From NCBI GenBank assembly GCA_964019135.1, contig OZ025265.1, forward strand, positions 26,077,143-26,141,142: a DNA stretch of 64,000 bases. Reading direction: 5' to 3'. This DNA comes from Arenicola marina. Taxonomy: Eukaryota > Annelida > Polychaeta > Arenicolidae. A model generated the notes under the pieces. It worked only from the letters and a program-made list of their open reading frames with translations, had not been told where the DNA came from and searched no databases. Of the stretch, positions 58,801 through 64,000 are shown piece after piece (position 1 is the first letter of the stretch; the number at the start of each line of letters is the position of its first letter). A program made the position numbers and the translations under genes.

Positions 58801-61800
58801 GGCTTCTAATGTAACACATCGACAGATATGTGTTACCACAACCCCACCTGTCTTCTCGCAAAATACCGTATTCTCTTGAAAAGACGTGTCTCTTCGCTGT
58901 AACGACCTTCAAAGCTTCAAAGCTCATATGTTACATATAACACAAGCGAAAAATGATTTATTTCGTTAATGTCGGGCATGCCAATTGCATATTTTATTTT
59001 ATTTTAGTCGTGCTTTCCTCATTCAAAATCCATAAGTGAAGCGCATGTTCTGCTTTGCTTTTGACAAGACGGCCTTGGAAAATACAAATATGAACTTTGC
59101 GCGCAAGTCATGTATTGCATTTGCAGTAGGATGTTTATCTTACGTTACGTTATTTATCTCCAATAAGTATATGTATTTAAATGAAATTAAACACACTTGC
59201 ATGCACGCAAACACGCGATTAACCGCCATGCTCTGGCTGAACGTTCATAAAGACAGTCCATAGAGAGAGCGTTAATACATTGGCTTCCCTATTCTCTATA
59301 TTGTATGCTATGCTCTGGATTATTTGCACACAGATACACCGTGGTCTACACTGAAACCATATGGACGTACATCGTGCTTACTGGGAAATGACTCCGATCT
59401 CGTTCGGTTCACCAATGATGATGAATCCGTCCAGTGTGGTTACGACGGTACATTCACACAGCCTCAATTGGTACGTTGCCTTGGCTCTGGTGAGACACGG
59501 TAATAGTCTTTGAACTGATTAATGCAAACACTATTAGTCCTTATCGCTAAAATGTATTGCCTGGAGCCTGCTCAGCATCCATAAAACGATGCAATAAATC
59601 AGTAAACTACACGCAAATCTGTGTCGTATTTCACATAGCTTCTAACTTACGGTTAGCTATCAAGAACCAAATACCTTCCCTACCAGGTTTACCATTACAT
59701 TTTGAAGCCATTGTTACAGTTTGTTGTTCAATATGAATGTCGGTCTTTTATGTCTGCTGACTAAATGTAATATGCAGATTGCTTTCTTTGGCGGGAACAA
59801 CTGTTCGAATAGCTTTAACATGTGTCACAAGGAATCTCTTACTTTCGTGATAGTTTCAAGCAATTTATGTGTCTGAGTATTAGTACAGTACAGGTATAAG
59901 TTTAAAGTCCATGAACTTGCAATGTGTCGTATCTAGCTTTTAAGTTATCAACAATATCGGTCCCATACTGATATCAACACTACGTTGACATCTCAGCGTT
60001 GGCGTCTGACGTGGGAAGGTCATTTGATGAATGAGAAGCCACTGCTCTGTCTGGATTACGACCTTGACCTTAAAGATTGTCGTCTGCTCAAGGCCGGCGT
60101 CTGGGATTTCGTCGGCGGTCAACAGGAACCAATACGAATTAGAAACAAATTCCTGAATCTGTGCCTGACATATAAACTTGAAGACTCCTATGGACAAAAG
60201 CCAGACTATCCATTGTACATTGATAGCTGCAATAGCTCGCTGAAGCAGCAGCAGCAATGGGAAGTCAATGCCGACATGTATCAGTGTAAGTATATTGGCT
60301 TCATCATACACGTCTTCGTCTTTTTTCATGGATTATAATTTCCACTAAACTATTCATAACAATATGTAACTTTCTAATTATAAATCTCTACACAGTTAAG
60401 TGCACGGTCCGCAGATAGACAATAGACTCATAATATTCACTTTGCCGCTGCATCGTTTACGTAGATTCAAACCAATTTTTTGTCATTAAAAATTTAAGGT
60501 TGAATTGGCAAGTTTCTGTCTTTCATTCGCTTTTAGCGGGTTGGATTTACGGTTGCTACCAAGATGACCCTGACCTTCGCGACGCACAGCCACCGGCGGT
60601 TACATTGGATCCTTCACTAACCCAGCGTGACGTCACTCGCATGTGTCTGCGCAACTGCTCCAACTTCCGGTTTGCCAGGGTCAGTCATAAAGGCACCGCT
60701 GTACTCTGTCATTGTGACGACCTTGTAGGGCGCTACGGGGCCACAGATAACTGCTACTCTGGAGGAGGAAGGTGCGAGGACGGCATATGGGGTGACAGAT
60801 ATTACGTCTTTGGGACAAGTAAGTACGACCTGTCTAACAGAACTGTTTAACAGAACTAACAGCTAGCCATAAAAATCAACACACATTATGAATCATTTTA
60901 TTTTGTGGCCTGAAATTGCCGATATATCTATTCCAAGCCGGGATCCTCGCTGGAAGAGAAGTGAATCAGCAACGCACGTGTCAAATCTTATGATTCGTGA
61001 AGTATCTATTTCAACCCATTATTGCAAGAAATGTAGGAACTTCAAACTGCTGTAAGTTACAGAACGACGATGCCTGATACAGCATGTATGCATGTGATAT
61101 ATACACCCATGCCATAGAAGGTATATTCAAATCTGGTTATGTTTGTTCAGGTGACTTCTGTCCTCCTCCGGAGCCACGTGGAAACGACACCTACGGCCCG
61201 GAATACTGCTCGCTAGGTGGCGTGCCGCCCGGTGGCACGTGCACTTTGACATGTGCCGAAGCGACGCATGAACCCCGTTTGGCCGATGGAAGCAGGAACG
61301 GGACAATCAGCTGTAATGATACATTGTGGGACACATCTGTCGCCTGTCGAGGTAGCTATACACTATCGACTATGCCTATATGCGTGCTCAACTAAGCCGG
61401 GTATACATTTGTGACAGGTGACATTGGAAGTTCCAACTCAGGCTGCCAATGAGTATGAGCACGTGGCCAATGCAGCTTTGTTGCAATGTCCATTATAAAT
61501 TTAAAGACTACAAGTTATTGGAATTAAAGACGAGCACCCGGATATGTTTTTAGTCTTCTCTCACTGTTGGTAGTTCGCTACATTGTTTGGTAAGTCAGTG
61601 CATCTGACTATCAGGCACTTTAATTCCCAATGTGATATCTCTGCCTTCTTTTTCGCCTCCCGGTAGAGATGACCTGTGACCCGCCGGAAGGTGGGAACCA
61701 CAGTGAGACTGTATCCCAGCGGCCTGAGTACAATCTGACCGAGACGGTTACGTTCCGGTGTCCTTTCGGATATAATGAAACACTCGGTGACGTGACCAGA

Positions 61801-63593
61801 ACGTGTGAGGTGAACAACACATGGACGGGTTCTCCATTACACTGCAAACGTAAGTCCTTGTTCCGGCCGTTCTCATTTGACTTACGAATGGTTCTGATTT
61901 TCTCTGAAAAATGGGAACAATTGTCCGGTTAGCATATCAACATTTGGTTTTAATAGCATCTTTTTTAAAACTTGATCAGAAATTGAACACGTTTTATTTA
62001 AGCGCAGGTAAGGAACATGCACAGGCTGGTTTACGAATTATTTATAAATATCTATTTGTCATTCCGGTGAAAATTCAAGCGTGTCAGATGGATTCTAATC
62101 TGAATGCTCAGGGTGTGACTCCAGTGTGTACATATGAGGCTCCGGTGTGTACGGCGAGGCTCTAGTGTGTACAGGTGAGGCTCCGGTGTGTACAGGTGAG
62201 ACTCCGGTGTGTACAGGTGAGGCTCCGGTGTGTACAGGTGAGGCTCCGGTGTGTACGGCGAGGCTCTAGTGTGTACAGGTGAGGCTCCGGTGTGTACAAG
62301 TGAGGTTCCAGTTTGTACAGGTGAGGTTCCAGAGTGTACAAATGAGACAACAGTGTGTACAGGTGATGCTCCGGTGTGTACAGGTGAGGCTCTGGTGTGT
62401 ACAGGCCAGGCTCCAGTATGTGCAGGTGAGGCTCCGGTGTGAACCGGTGAGGCTCCAGTGTGAAGCGGTGAGGCCGTTCGGTGCAGAAGCGAATCGTATG
62501 CGGGAACAGGTGAGGCTGCAGCAGCCAACGATGACACCATTGTACATAAAGCTGGCATTACGTTACTGGTGATATCCCGACTGGTGAAGCCCACCGCCGT
62601 GAATGACATCTCTTTCGCCTTTCTGTCACGACGAACAGAGCTCCAGTGTGCCGCACCTGTTCCGGTGGATGGCGGAGTAACTGAAACGACGAACAGCAAT
62701 GGGACGTATCCAGTAGGAACGGTGGCACGTGACCGATGTATGCCAGGCTATTGGCCCATGAACGTCACTTTAGAACGAATCTGCAACGCGAAGACGGAAT
62801 GGTCTGGCGATCTTCTACGCTGCGAGGGTGAGTTTCCCTTATTAAAAACACTCAATGTATGCTTATTACATTTACATAATGTTTAATAGCTTTTTAAAAT
62901 ATAGGTTTCAATATGTAAATACGGCTATATCTATAAGTTGTCTCATTCGCAGTCATGACGTGCGGAAAGCCAGCCAACGGAACCGGAGTAAAGCAGAACT
63001 GGACGAGTGACCTATATGGGTCAGAGGTCAACTACACGTGTCTTCCTGGCATGAGGCATGTCTCGGGAAATCTCACACGCACGTGTCTAGAGTCTCGGAA
63101 ATGGAGCGGTCGGACGCCATCTTGTCAATGTGAGATCCACTGATGTATTTCGGTTGCATTTTATTTCTATCGATCATTGGAATTATCGTATGTCGGTTGC
63201 ATGCAATAAAAGCTTGCAAACAAACAGATCACTCGGAAGTTGGGATCACACAAAGCGAAAGGTTCACATATTTAAATATTACAGTTTTAAGCGAAGTTTT
63301 CAAATGATCCTCGTAACAATGATTGATATTATGTTATTACTTCCTTATTATTTATGTCTGGTATATCCATGTCCTCACACATTTATTCCCGTTCGCATTC
63401 TCGATAGATATCCTCTGCGACCTTCCACCAGAGGTCCCTGACACAGACCTTAATGTCCGCAGTCTTCGCGTTGGCTCCTTGGCAAGGTACCGATGTCTGC
63501 CGGGATACAAGAGCCCATCCACGGGTGACGTCATCAAAACATGTGTGGACAACGGAACTTGGGTGCCGGAGGACATCAATATTGATTGTCAAG
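43810..63593 (+). CDS. Large secreted mosaic protein (21 exons, 3' incomplete): fucolectin/F5-8C-like, PAN-like, ricin-like, WSC, sushi x5
   Basis: Join of 21 exons listed separately; all junctions are GT-AG and the frame stays open throughout for 4,003 nt (about 1,334 residues), continuing past the window. Order: signal peptide (~1-21), linker (22-48), N-terminal module (49-232), PAN-like (233-314), fucolectin-like split in two (315-387 and 538-618) around a discoidin-like module (388-537), beta-sandwich-like module (619-786), ricin-B-like (787-928), WSC (929-1,022), sushi 1-5 (1,023-1,334). About 25 N-x-S/T sequons and many paired cysteines point to an extracellular, glycosylated product. 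Lectin-like folds suggest carbohydrate binding or adhesion, possibly immune, matrix or gamete related; no enzyme signature is seen. No transmembrane segment appears before the edge. I do not recognise a named orthologue. Confidence 0.82.
43874..44190 (+). other. Start of intron 1, unique part
   Basis: Unique sequence between the exon 1 donor and the array in intron 1. Short frames only. Confidence 0.5.
44195..45815. repeat. 41-bp minisatellite in intron 1 (CATGAGGCCTCTCCCGTCAC), ~36 regular copies
   Basis: From about 44,363 the unit is a very regular 41 bp: CATGAGGCCTCTCCCGTCAC preceded by AACTTGGGGTCTCACCCGC. The left edge (44,195-44,360) has short, diverged ACTTGGGGTGTCTCC units that look like the array at 19,895-21,250, suggesting the 41-bp unit grew out of that older type. 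A block of several units near 45,010-45,180 recurs at 45,270-45,420. Confidence 0.95.
46078..46158 (+). CDS. Exon 2: acidic/serine-rich linker
   Basis: Acceptor CCTTTCAG. Encodes D-GSDEASSSSEYTCTDHST, then EAGYKCDR, a short Ser/Glu/Asp-rich linker with two cysteines. The donor is taken as CGAA/GTTAGT, not a strong site; it was chosen because it leaves phase 1, which fits exon 3, and because an in-frame stop follows. This is the weakest exon of the model. Confidence 0.5.
46608..46810 (+). CDS. Exon 3: N-terminal module, part 1
   Basis: Acceptor TTCCTGTCCAG, donor GATAAG/GTGGGT, phase 1 to 0. Encodes LDAPWIPVFKGRAGVG, then FRALSEGPV and a GPNCTGHLK stretch. The W-x-x-V-F-K-G-x-A-G start resembles the opening of an uncharacterised module I associate with large secreted proteins of cnidarians, molluscs and lancelets; exons 4 and 5 supply its other conserved parts. 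Confidence 0.8.
47391..47545 (+). CDS. Exon 4: N-terminal module, part 2
   Basis: Acceptor TTGATTTGCAG, donor GGCCT/GTAAGT, phase 0 to 2. Encodes VMVSVYKNQTEVSWLIFDG, then SSWFTKDNLAG. The pattern of a strand with V-x-V-Y-x-N followed by an F-D-G turn and W-F-(S/T)-x-x-x-L fits the middle of the same module. Two N-glycosylation sequons (NQT, NVS). Confidence 0.8.
47690..48760. repeat. 25-bp minisatellite in intron 4 (GGGTTAAGAAGGTGGGTGTG), ~42 copies
   Basis: 25-bp units made of GGGTTAAGAAGGTGGGTGTG followed by TTAGC, TTAAT or TAAGC. A multi-unit block including GGATGTGCCAGCGGG is repeated at about 48,030 and 48,530, twenty units apart, so amplification took place in blocks. Every unit contains AAG/GTGGGT, a loose 5' splice-site match. 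Confidence 0.96.
48765..49315 (+). other. Rest of intron 4
   Basis: AT-rich unique sequence ending in the exon 5 acceptor AGTTGTTCCTTTCAG. No further feature. Confidence 0.5.
49316..49509 (+). CDS. Exon 5: N-terminal module, part 3
   Basis: Acceptor TTCCTTTCAG, donor CAGACAG/GTGAGG, phase 2 to 1. Encodes RRSFYLNNHSGCEGDRGWL, then SSACYWDD and KPAILFSPSGEGNQEW. The G-C-x-x-D-x-G-W-L and C-x-W motifs with a final tryptophan close the module begun in exon 3. The whole module is residues ~49-232. Confidence 0.82.
49627..49705 (+). mobile_element. tRNA-Lys-like pseudogene or SINE head in intron 5
   Basis: GGGCTAGCTCAGTCGGTAGA is close to the 5' half of an animal lysine tRNA, with an intact A-box. 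The anticodon arm does not pair well and the T-arm is degenerate (GTTCAATGCTC), so this is not a working tRNA gene. Confidence 0.6.
49958..50170 (+). mobile_element. tRNA-derived SINE (family 2) in intron 5
   Basis: The head has an A-box-like GATGGGTTAGAGCGC and a B-box GTGGTTCGCGCCCCG, followed by GTCTGTGTGGTCGCAGGATA, CCCATGTCCTTCG and a tail with repeated AACC. The minus-strand copy at 37,345-37,505 shares all these motifs. It lies in the sense orientation of the host gene. Confidence 0.75.
50394..50639 (+). CDS. Exon 6: PAN/apple-like module
   Basis: Acceptor TATGTCTTATCAG, donor CTTACTA/GTAAGT, phase 1-1, so a complete shuffled module (82 residues). Encodes ELCKPGLWSTILGYGDK, then PSASVDDCAQSACRKGYHV and KRCFLKNC. 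The S-V-x-x-C-x-x-x-C, x-Y-x-x, C-x-L pattern is that of PAN domains, which bind proteins or carbohydrates. The call rests on pattern only; the family is divergent. Confidence 0.75.
50680..51855. repeat. 43-bp minisatellite in intron 6 (CAGCCGTACATTGTACCAGT), ~27 copies
   Basis: 43-bp units with CAGCCGTACATTGTACCAGT followed by GCTCACTGGTTAGTGGATCC. The unit resembles the exon 6/intron 6 junction: ACTAGTAAGTAGATC at 50,635 aligns with ACTGGTTAGTGGATC in the unit, and ATAGCTCACTAGG at 50,667 with GTGCTCACTGG. The array may have been seeded at the donor site. Confidence 0.95.
51856..52416 (+). other. Rest of intron 6
   Basis: Unique sequence with a G-rich stretch at 52,090-52,175, ending in the exon 7 acceptor ACAATGCTTCAG. 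No gene or transposon recognised. Confidence 0.5.
52417..52635 (+). CDS. Exon 7: fucolectin/F5-8C-like domain, first half
   Basis: Phase 1-1, 73 residues. Encodes EIKVASSKNMAAGCDVAIW, then PALTDGTSLVTWDSSLCVQL and VVDLKEWRAVGHVSL. The A-S-S-x-N-x-A-x-G start, the L-x-D-G-T loop and the V-V-D-L strand are those of fucolectin-like galactose-binding domains, but the domain stops after the V-D-L/V-x-x-V strands. The missing half appears in exon 10. The donor GTGG/GTGAGT is repeated in the array that follows. Confidence 0.8.
52603..53130 (+). repeat. 78-bp tandem array copying the end of exon 7 and its splice donor
   Basis: Seven units of 78 bp. The first unit begins in exon 7 itself (AGAGCGGTAGGACATGTCAG) and each unit carries the exon end plus GTGAGTGCTGG. 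Copies of the donor are at 52,636 (used), 52,714, 52,792, 52,870, 52,948 and 53,026. The last (53,104) reads GTCAGT. Using a distal donor would add GECWIKTR and then a stop. Because 78 is a multiple of 3, a 228-codon minus-strand frame is open across the array; it is an artefact. Confidence 0.93.
53131..53826 (+). other. Rest of intron 7
   Basis: Unique sequence ending in the exon 8 acceptor CTGTCTCATTGCAG. No repeats or supported open frames. Confidence 0.5.
53827..54110 (+). CDS. Exon 8: discoidin-like module, part 1
   Basis: Phase 1 to 0. Encodes LYNVATAAYIARCEASSEYN, then DNIYDGGIGD, GESWASRKQGVGAWVLVEF and VHILQRCG. N-V-A-T-A, S-S-E-Y-N, I-Y-D-G and E-S-W-A-S...G-A-W-V-x-V-x-F are the successive hallmarks of F5/8-type C or discoidin-like galactose-binding domains. 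Ends at CGACAA/GTAAGT. It is completed by exon 9. Confidence 0.83.
54180..54965. repeat. 61-bp minisatellite in intron 8 (TGTGTGGTTCTGCCTTGTAG), ~13 copies
   Basis: 61-bp units with TGTGTGGTTCTGCCTTGTAG followed by ACATCCCTCTGTCTATGCCA and GACGTGAGCGTCC. Each unit has a pyrimidine-rich run ending in TAG, a plausible 3' splice-site look-alike, about 100-850 bp upstream of the real exon 9 acceptor. Minus-strand frames of up to 144 codons are artefacts. Confidence 0.95.
55030..55195 (+). CDS. Exon 9: discoidin-like module, part 2
   Basis: Acceptor TGTGTTCTCAG, donor CGAG/GTGAGT, phase 0 to 1. Encodes VHLAYYPDVMFADCSGQDW and ends NGLREIKVIGRG. This supplies the last strands of the domain begun in exon 8. 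Exons 8 and 9 together are 450 nt, a phase 1-1 unit of 150 codons that could be skipped without changing frame. Confidence 0.83.
55395..55637 (+). CDS. Exon 10: fucolectin/F5-8C-like domain, second half
   Basis: Acceptor TTGTCTTCCACAG, donor TTCACAG/GTTGGT, phase 1-1 (81 residues). Encodes VASSNNFTVAILDDNTL, EYKCGSVQV, FIHCDKVVRGRFAVILYHG and MCEIKAF. The order C-x-x-V, then H-C, G-R-F-x-V-I-L, and L-x-x-C-E-I-K-A-F is the second half of a fucolectin-like domain. It continues exon 7's truncated strand pattern directly. Confidence 0.82.
55638..56416 (+). other. Intron 10
   Basis: Unique sequence with two poly-G tracts (55,992-56,002 and 56,049-56,063). No gene. Ends in acceptor TCTTAATTCACAG. 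Confidence 0.6.
56417..56561 (+). CDS. Exon 11: linker and start of beta-sandwich-like module
   Basis: Phase 1 to 2. Encodes GSSEFYIGQLTFEG, a Ser/Gly/Thr-rich stretch, then RIVIPSTSQIAAATGNGTVV. The last part, with G-x-G-T-V-x-G-W, starts the module continued in exon 12. Donor TGGCG/GTATGT. Confidence 0.75.
56842..57011 (+). CDS. Exon 12: beta-sandwich-like module
   Basis: Acceptor CACAAATTCCAG, donor GTACG/GTAAAT, phase 2 to 1. Encodes AAHAGTAILHIWRPASQSE, then FQLVGQTNVTVTTPGA and RFEVQKGDVYG. The alternating strand pattern with I-x-R-P and a G-D-V-(I/Y)-G turn occurs in uncharacterised beta-sandwich modules of large secreted invertebrate proteins, as I recall them; I cannot name the family. 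Confidence 0.75.
57150..57765. repeat. 24-bp minisatellite in intron 12 (CATACCGACTACCATATTGA), ~25 copies
   Basis: 24-bp units made of CATACCGACTACCATATTGA plus CTGG or CTTG. A multiple of three, so both strands show open frames (T-T-I-L-T-G-I-P octads on plus, 153 codons). Not a cryptic exon: no splice-flanked non-repeat coding sequence. Confidence 0.96.
57961..58149 (+). CDS. Exon 13: end of beta-sandwich-like module or linker
   Basis: Acceptor GCTCCTACGGTAG, donor GAGGAAG/GTACGG, phase 1-1 (63 residues). Encodes IDQEPSTGGEPVIPFTDCEG, a TVTTPPLVGDTV stretch and CRRYMFHAVV. Two cysteines and Thr/Pro-rich strands; no family recognised. Confidence 0.75.
58150..59333 (+). other. Intron 13
   Basis: About 1.2 kb of AT-rich unique sequence. 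This is one of the few long introns of the gene without a minisatellite. Short open frames have no domain. Confidence 0.55.
59334..59470 (+). CDS. Exon 14: ricin-like module, part 1
   Basis: Acceptor ATTATTTGCACACAG, donor CAATTG/GTACGT, phase 1 to 0. Encodes WSTLKPYGRTSCLLG, then VRFTNDDESVQCGYDG. With exon 15 it forms one disulfide-rich module; the first subdomain has a C-L-L-G strand. Confidence 0.75.
59997..60285 (+). CDS. Exon 15: ricin-B-like module, part 2
   Basis: Acceptor TTGACATCTCAG, donor CAGT/GTAAGT, phase 0 to 1. Encodes RWRLTWEGHLMNEKPLLCLD, KAGVWDFVGG, RIRNKFLNLCLTYKL, YPLYIDSC and QQQQWEV. The repeat of (L/R)-N-x-x-L-C-L, the D-S-C strand and the final Q-Q-W-E resemble the Q-x-W beta-trefoil repeats of ricin-B-type lectins. 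Only part of a trefoil is obvious, so the fold is tentative. Confidence 0.75.
60537..60818 (+). CDS. Exon 16: WSC domain
   Basis: Phase 1-1, 94 residues, a complete module. Encodes GWIYGCYQDDPDLRDAQPP, then MCLRNCSNFRFARV, LCHCDDLVGRYG and DRYYVFG. G-C-Y-x-D at the start, C-x-x-x-C with F-A-x-V, a C-x-C pair, another C-x(6)-C and Y-Y-V-F/Y at the end are the WSC pattern, a carbohydrate-binding fold of yeast stress sensors, xylosyltransferase-associated and kremen-type animal proteins. Donor GACAA/GTAAGT. Confidence 0.88.
61151..61351 (+). CDS. Exon 17: sushi (CCP) domain 1
   Basis: Acceptor TATGTTTGTTCAG, donor CGAG/GTAGCT, phase 1-1 (67 residues). Encodes FCPPPEPRGNDTYG, EYCSLGGVPPGGTC, and ends ISCNDTLWDTSVACRG. 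The W-x(4)-C end is sushi-like, but it has six cysteines rather than four, as in some CCP variants with an extra disulfide. Confidence 0.82.
61667..61849 (+). CDS. Exon 18: sushi (CCP) domain 2
   Basis: Acceptor TTTTTCGCCTCCCGGTAG, donor AAAC/GTAAGT, phase 1-1 (61 residues). Encodes MTCDPPEGGNHSET, TFRCPFGYNETLG and RTCEVNNTWTGSPLHCKR. Four cysteines and the conserved tryptophan are in register with the sushi consensus. Several sequons. Confidence 0.92.
62110..62475 (+). repeat. 21-bp minisatellite in intron 18 carrying CAG/GTGAG donor-like motifs, ~17 copies
   Basis: Units of about 21 bp (some 20) made of TGTACAGGTGAGGCTCCGG. At least eight units contain CAGGTGAG exactly, a perfect match to the animal 5' splice-site consensus. 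Another CAGGTGAG follows at about 62,511. The unit is a multiple of three, which gives a C-T-G-E-A-P-V heptad frame on plus and S-P-V-H-T-G-A frames on minus, artefacts in my view. Confidence 0.93.
62639..62827 (+). CDS. Exon 19: sushi (CCP) domain 3
   Basis: Acceptor ACGACGAACAG, preceded by the pyrimidine run CTCTTTCGCCTTTCTGTC; donor GCGAGG/GTGAGT; phase 1-1 (63 residues). Encodes LQCAAPVPVDGG, DRCMPGYWPMNVT and RICNAKTEWSGDLLRCEG. All four cysteines and the W-S-G motif are present. Confidence 0.9.
62953..63129 (+). CDS. Exon 20: sushi (CCP) domain 4
   Basis: Acceptor GTCTCATTCGCAG, donor CAAT/GTGAGA, phase 1-1 (59 residues). Encodes MTCGKPANGTGVK, NYTCLPGMRHVSG and RTCLESRKWSGRTPSCQ. A canonical four-cysteine sushi domain with four sequons. 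Confidence 0.92.
63408..63593 (+). CDS. Exon 21: sushi (CCP) domain 5 (last exon in window)
   Basis: Acceptor TTCGCATTCTCGATAG, donor TGTCAAG/GTAACT, phase 1-1 (62 residues). Encodes ILCDLPPEVPDTD, YRCLPGYKSPSTG and TCVDNGTWVPEDINIDCQ. No stop codon: the gene continues to the right of the window. Confidence 0.9.
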
Positions 63594-64000
63594 GTAACTC
63601 TTACTGATTCCGAATTGATGGGACGTGGTTAAAGTCGACAAAACCCCGAGCCGCGGCGGGCGTGAGTGCGGCACCAATACTTACTGTATCTCGCACCAAT
63701 CAAAACGCGAAGAGTTGAGATTCAATGCAGCATTTTATGTTCATCTTAATTATTTCTCTAGGTGGCGTTGTGAAATATGTATATACCGGGGTCGTTTGCT
63801 GCATAATGTACGTAAGTGCAAAATGGAATCGGAACGCAGCCGAGACTCGATCCTTGTATCGCCAATAGAGGGGACCATCTCAAGATGATCACTCCCTGTC
63901 CCACAAGTGTTCTCGTTTGTCGTAGACCGTCGGCCTGGCTACTATATGGATTGCATAATTGTGCATTTGACATTTTTAATCATGACAAACCGTACAGACG
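63594..64000 (+). other. Intron 21, truncated by the window edge
   Basis: Unique sequence with no acceptor-linked open frame before 64,000. No feature recognised. Confidence 0.5.

Noticed and set aside
62251-62442. C-T-G-E-A-P-V heptad frame as an extra exon
   Set aside because: Pure 21-bp repeat with no acceptor in front and no partner phase needed; exons 18 and 19 join directly.

Overview
This is a eukaryotic, metazoan window. It has spliced exons with GT-AG junctions, tRNA-derived SINEs, a decayed LINE 3' end, a TIR transposon and a great deal of tandem repeat. The one gene encodes a secreted mosaic protein of fucolectin/F5-8C-like, PAN-like, ricin-like, WSC and sushi modules. That mix, together with the dense minisatellites and long poly-C/poly-G tracts, suggests a marine invertebrate bilaterian such as amphioxus, a mollusc or another lophotrochozoan. 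I cannot fix the phylum from the sequence alone.

Layout. 1-17,950 is one uninterrupted 37-bp satellite of about 485 copies, with a nested ~2.0 kb higher-order duplication. 18,000-43,750 has no convincing host gene. It is a patchwork of short tandem arrays (units of 24, 35, 17, 35, 37, 24, 15, 15, 18 and 27 bp), two fold-back elements with SINEs in their loops, a 0.8 kb TIR element with TA flanks, a second TIR-bounded element, two copies of a LINE C-terminal fragment and several dispersed repeat pairs. Long open frames here (for example 444 codons at 31,677-33,011) come from arrays whose unit is a multiple of three.

43,810-63,593 on the + strand is a single large gene, partial at its 3' end. 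I reconstructed 21 coding exons that join in frame (4,003 nt, about 1,334 residues) and run off the right edge. Order: signal peptide; a short linker; an N-terminal three-exon module; a PAN/apple-like module; a fucolectin-like domain whose two halves (exons 7 and 10) flank a complete discoidin-like module (exons 8-9); a beta-sandwich-like module; a ricin-B-like module; a WSC domain; and five sushi (CCP) domains. Most introns are phase 1, the signature of exon shuffling. The protein is rich in N-glycosylation sequons and cysteines, so an extracellular or cell-surface carbohydrate-binding or adhesion role is likely.

Seven of this gene's introns each carry their own minisatellite. Two of these arrays contain repeated 5' splice-site sequences. 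The 78-bp array in intron 7 repeats the end of exon 7 with its donor, and the 21-bp array in intron 18 carries CAG/GTGAG in many units. Roughly half of the window is tandem repeat.
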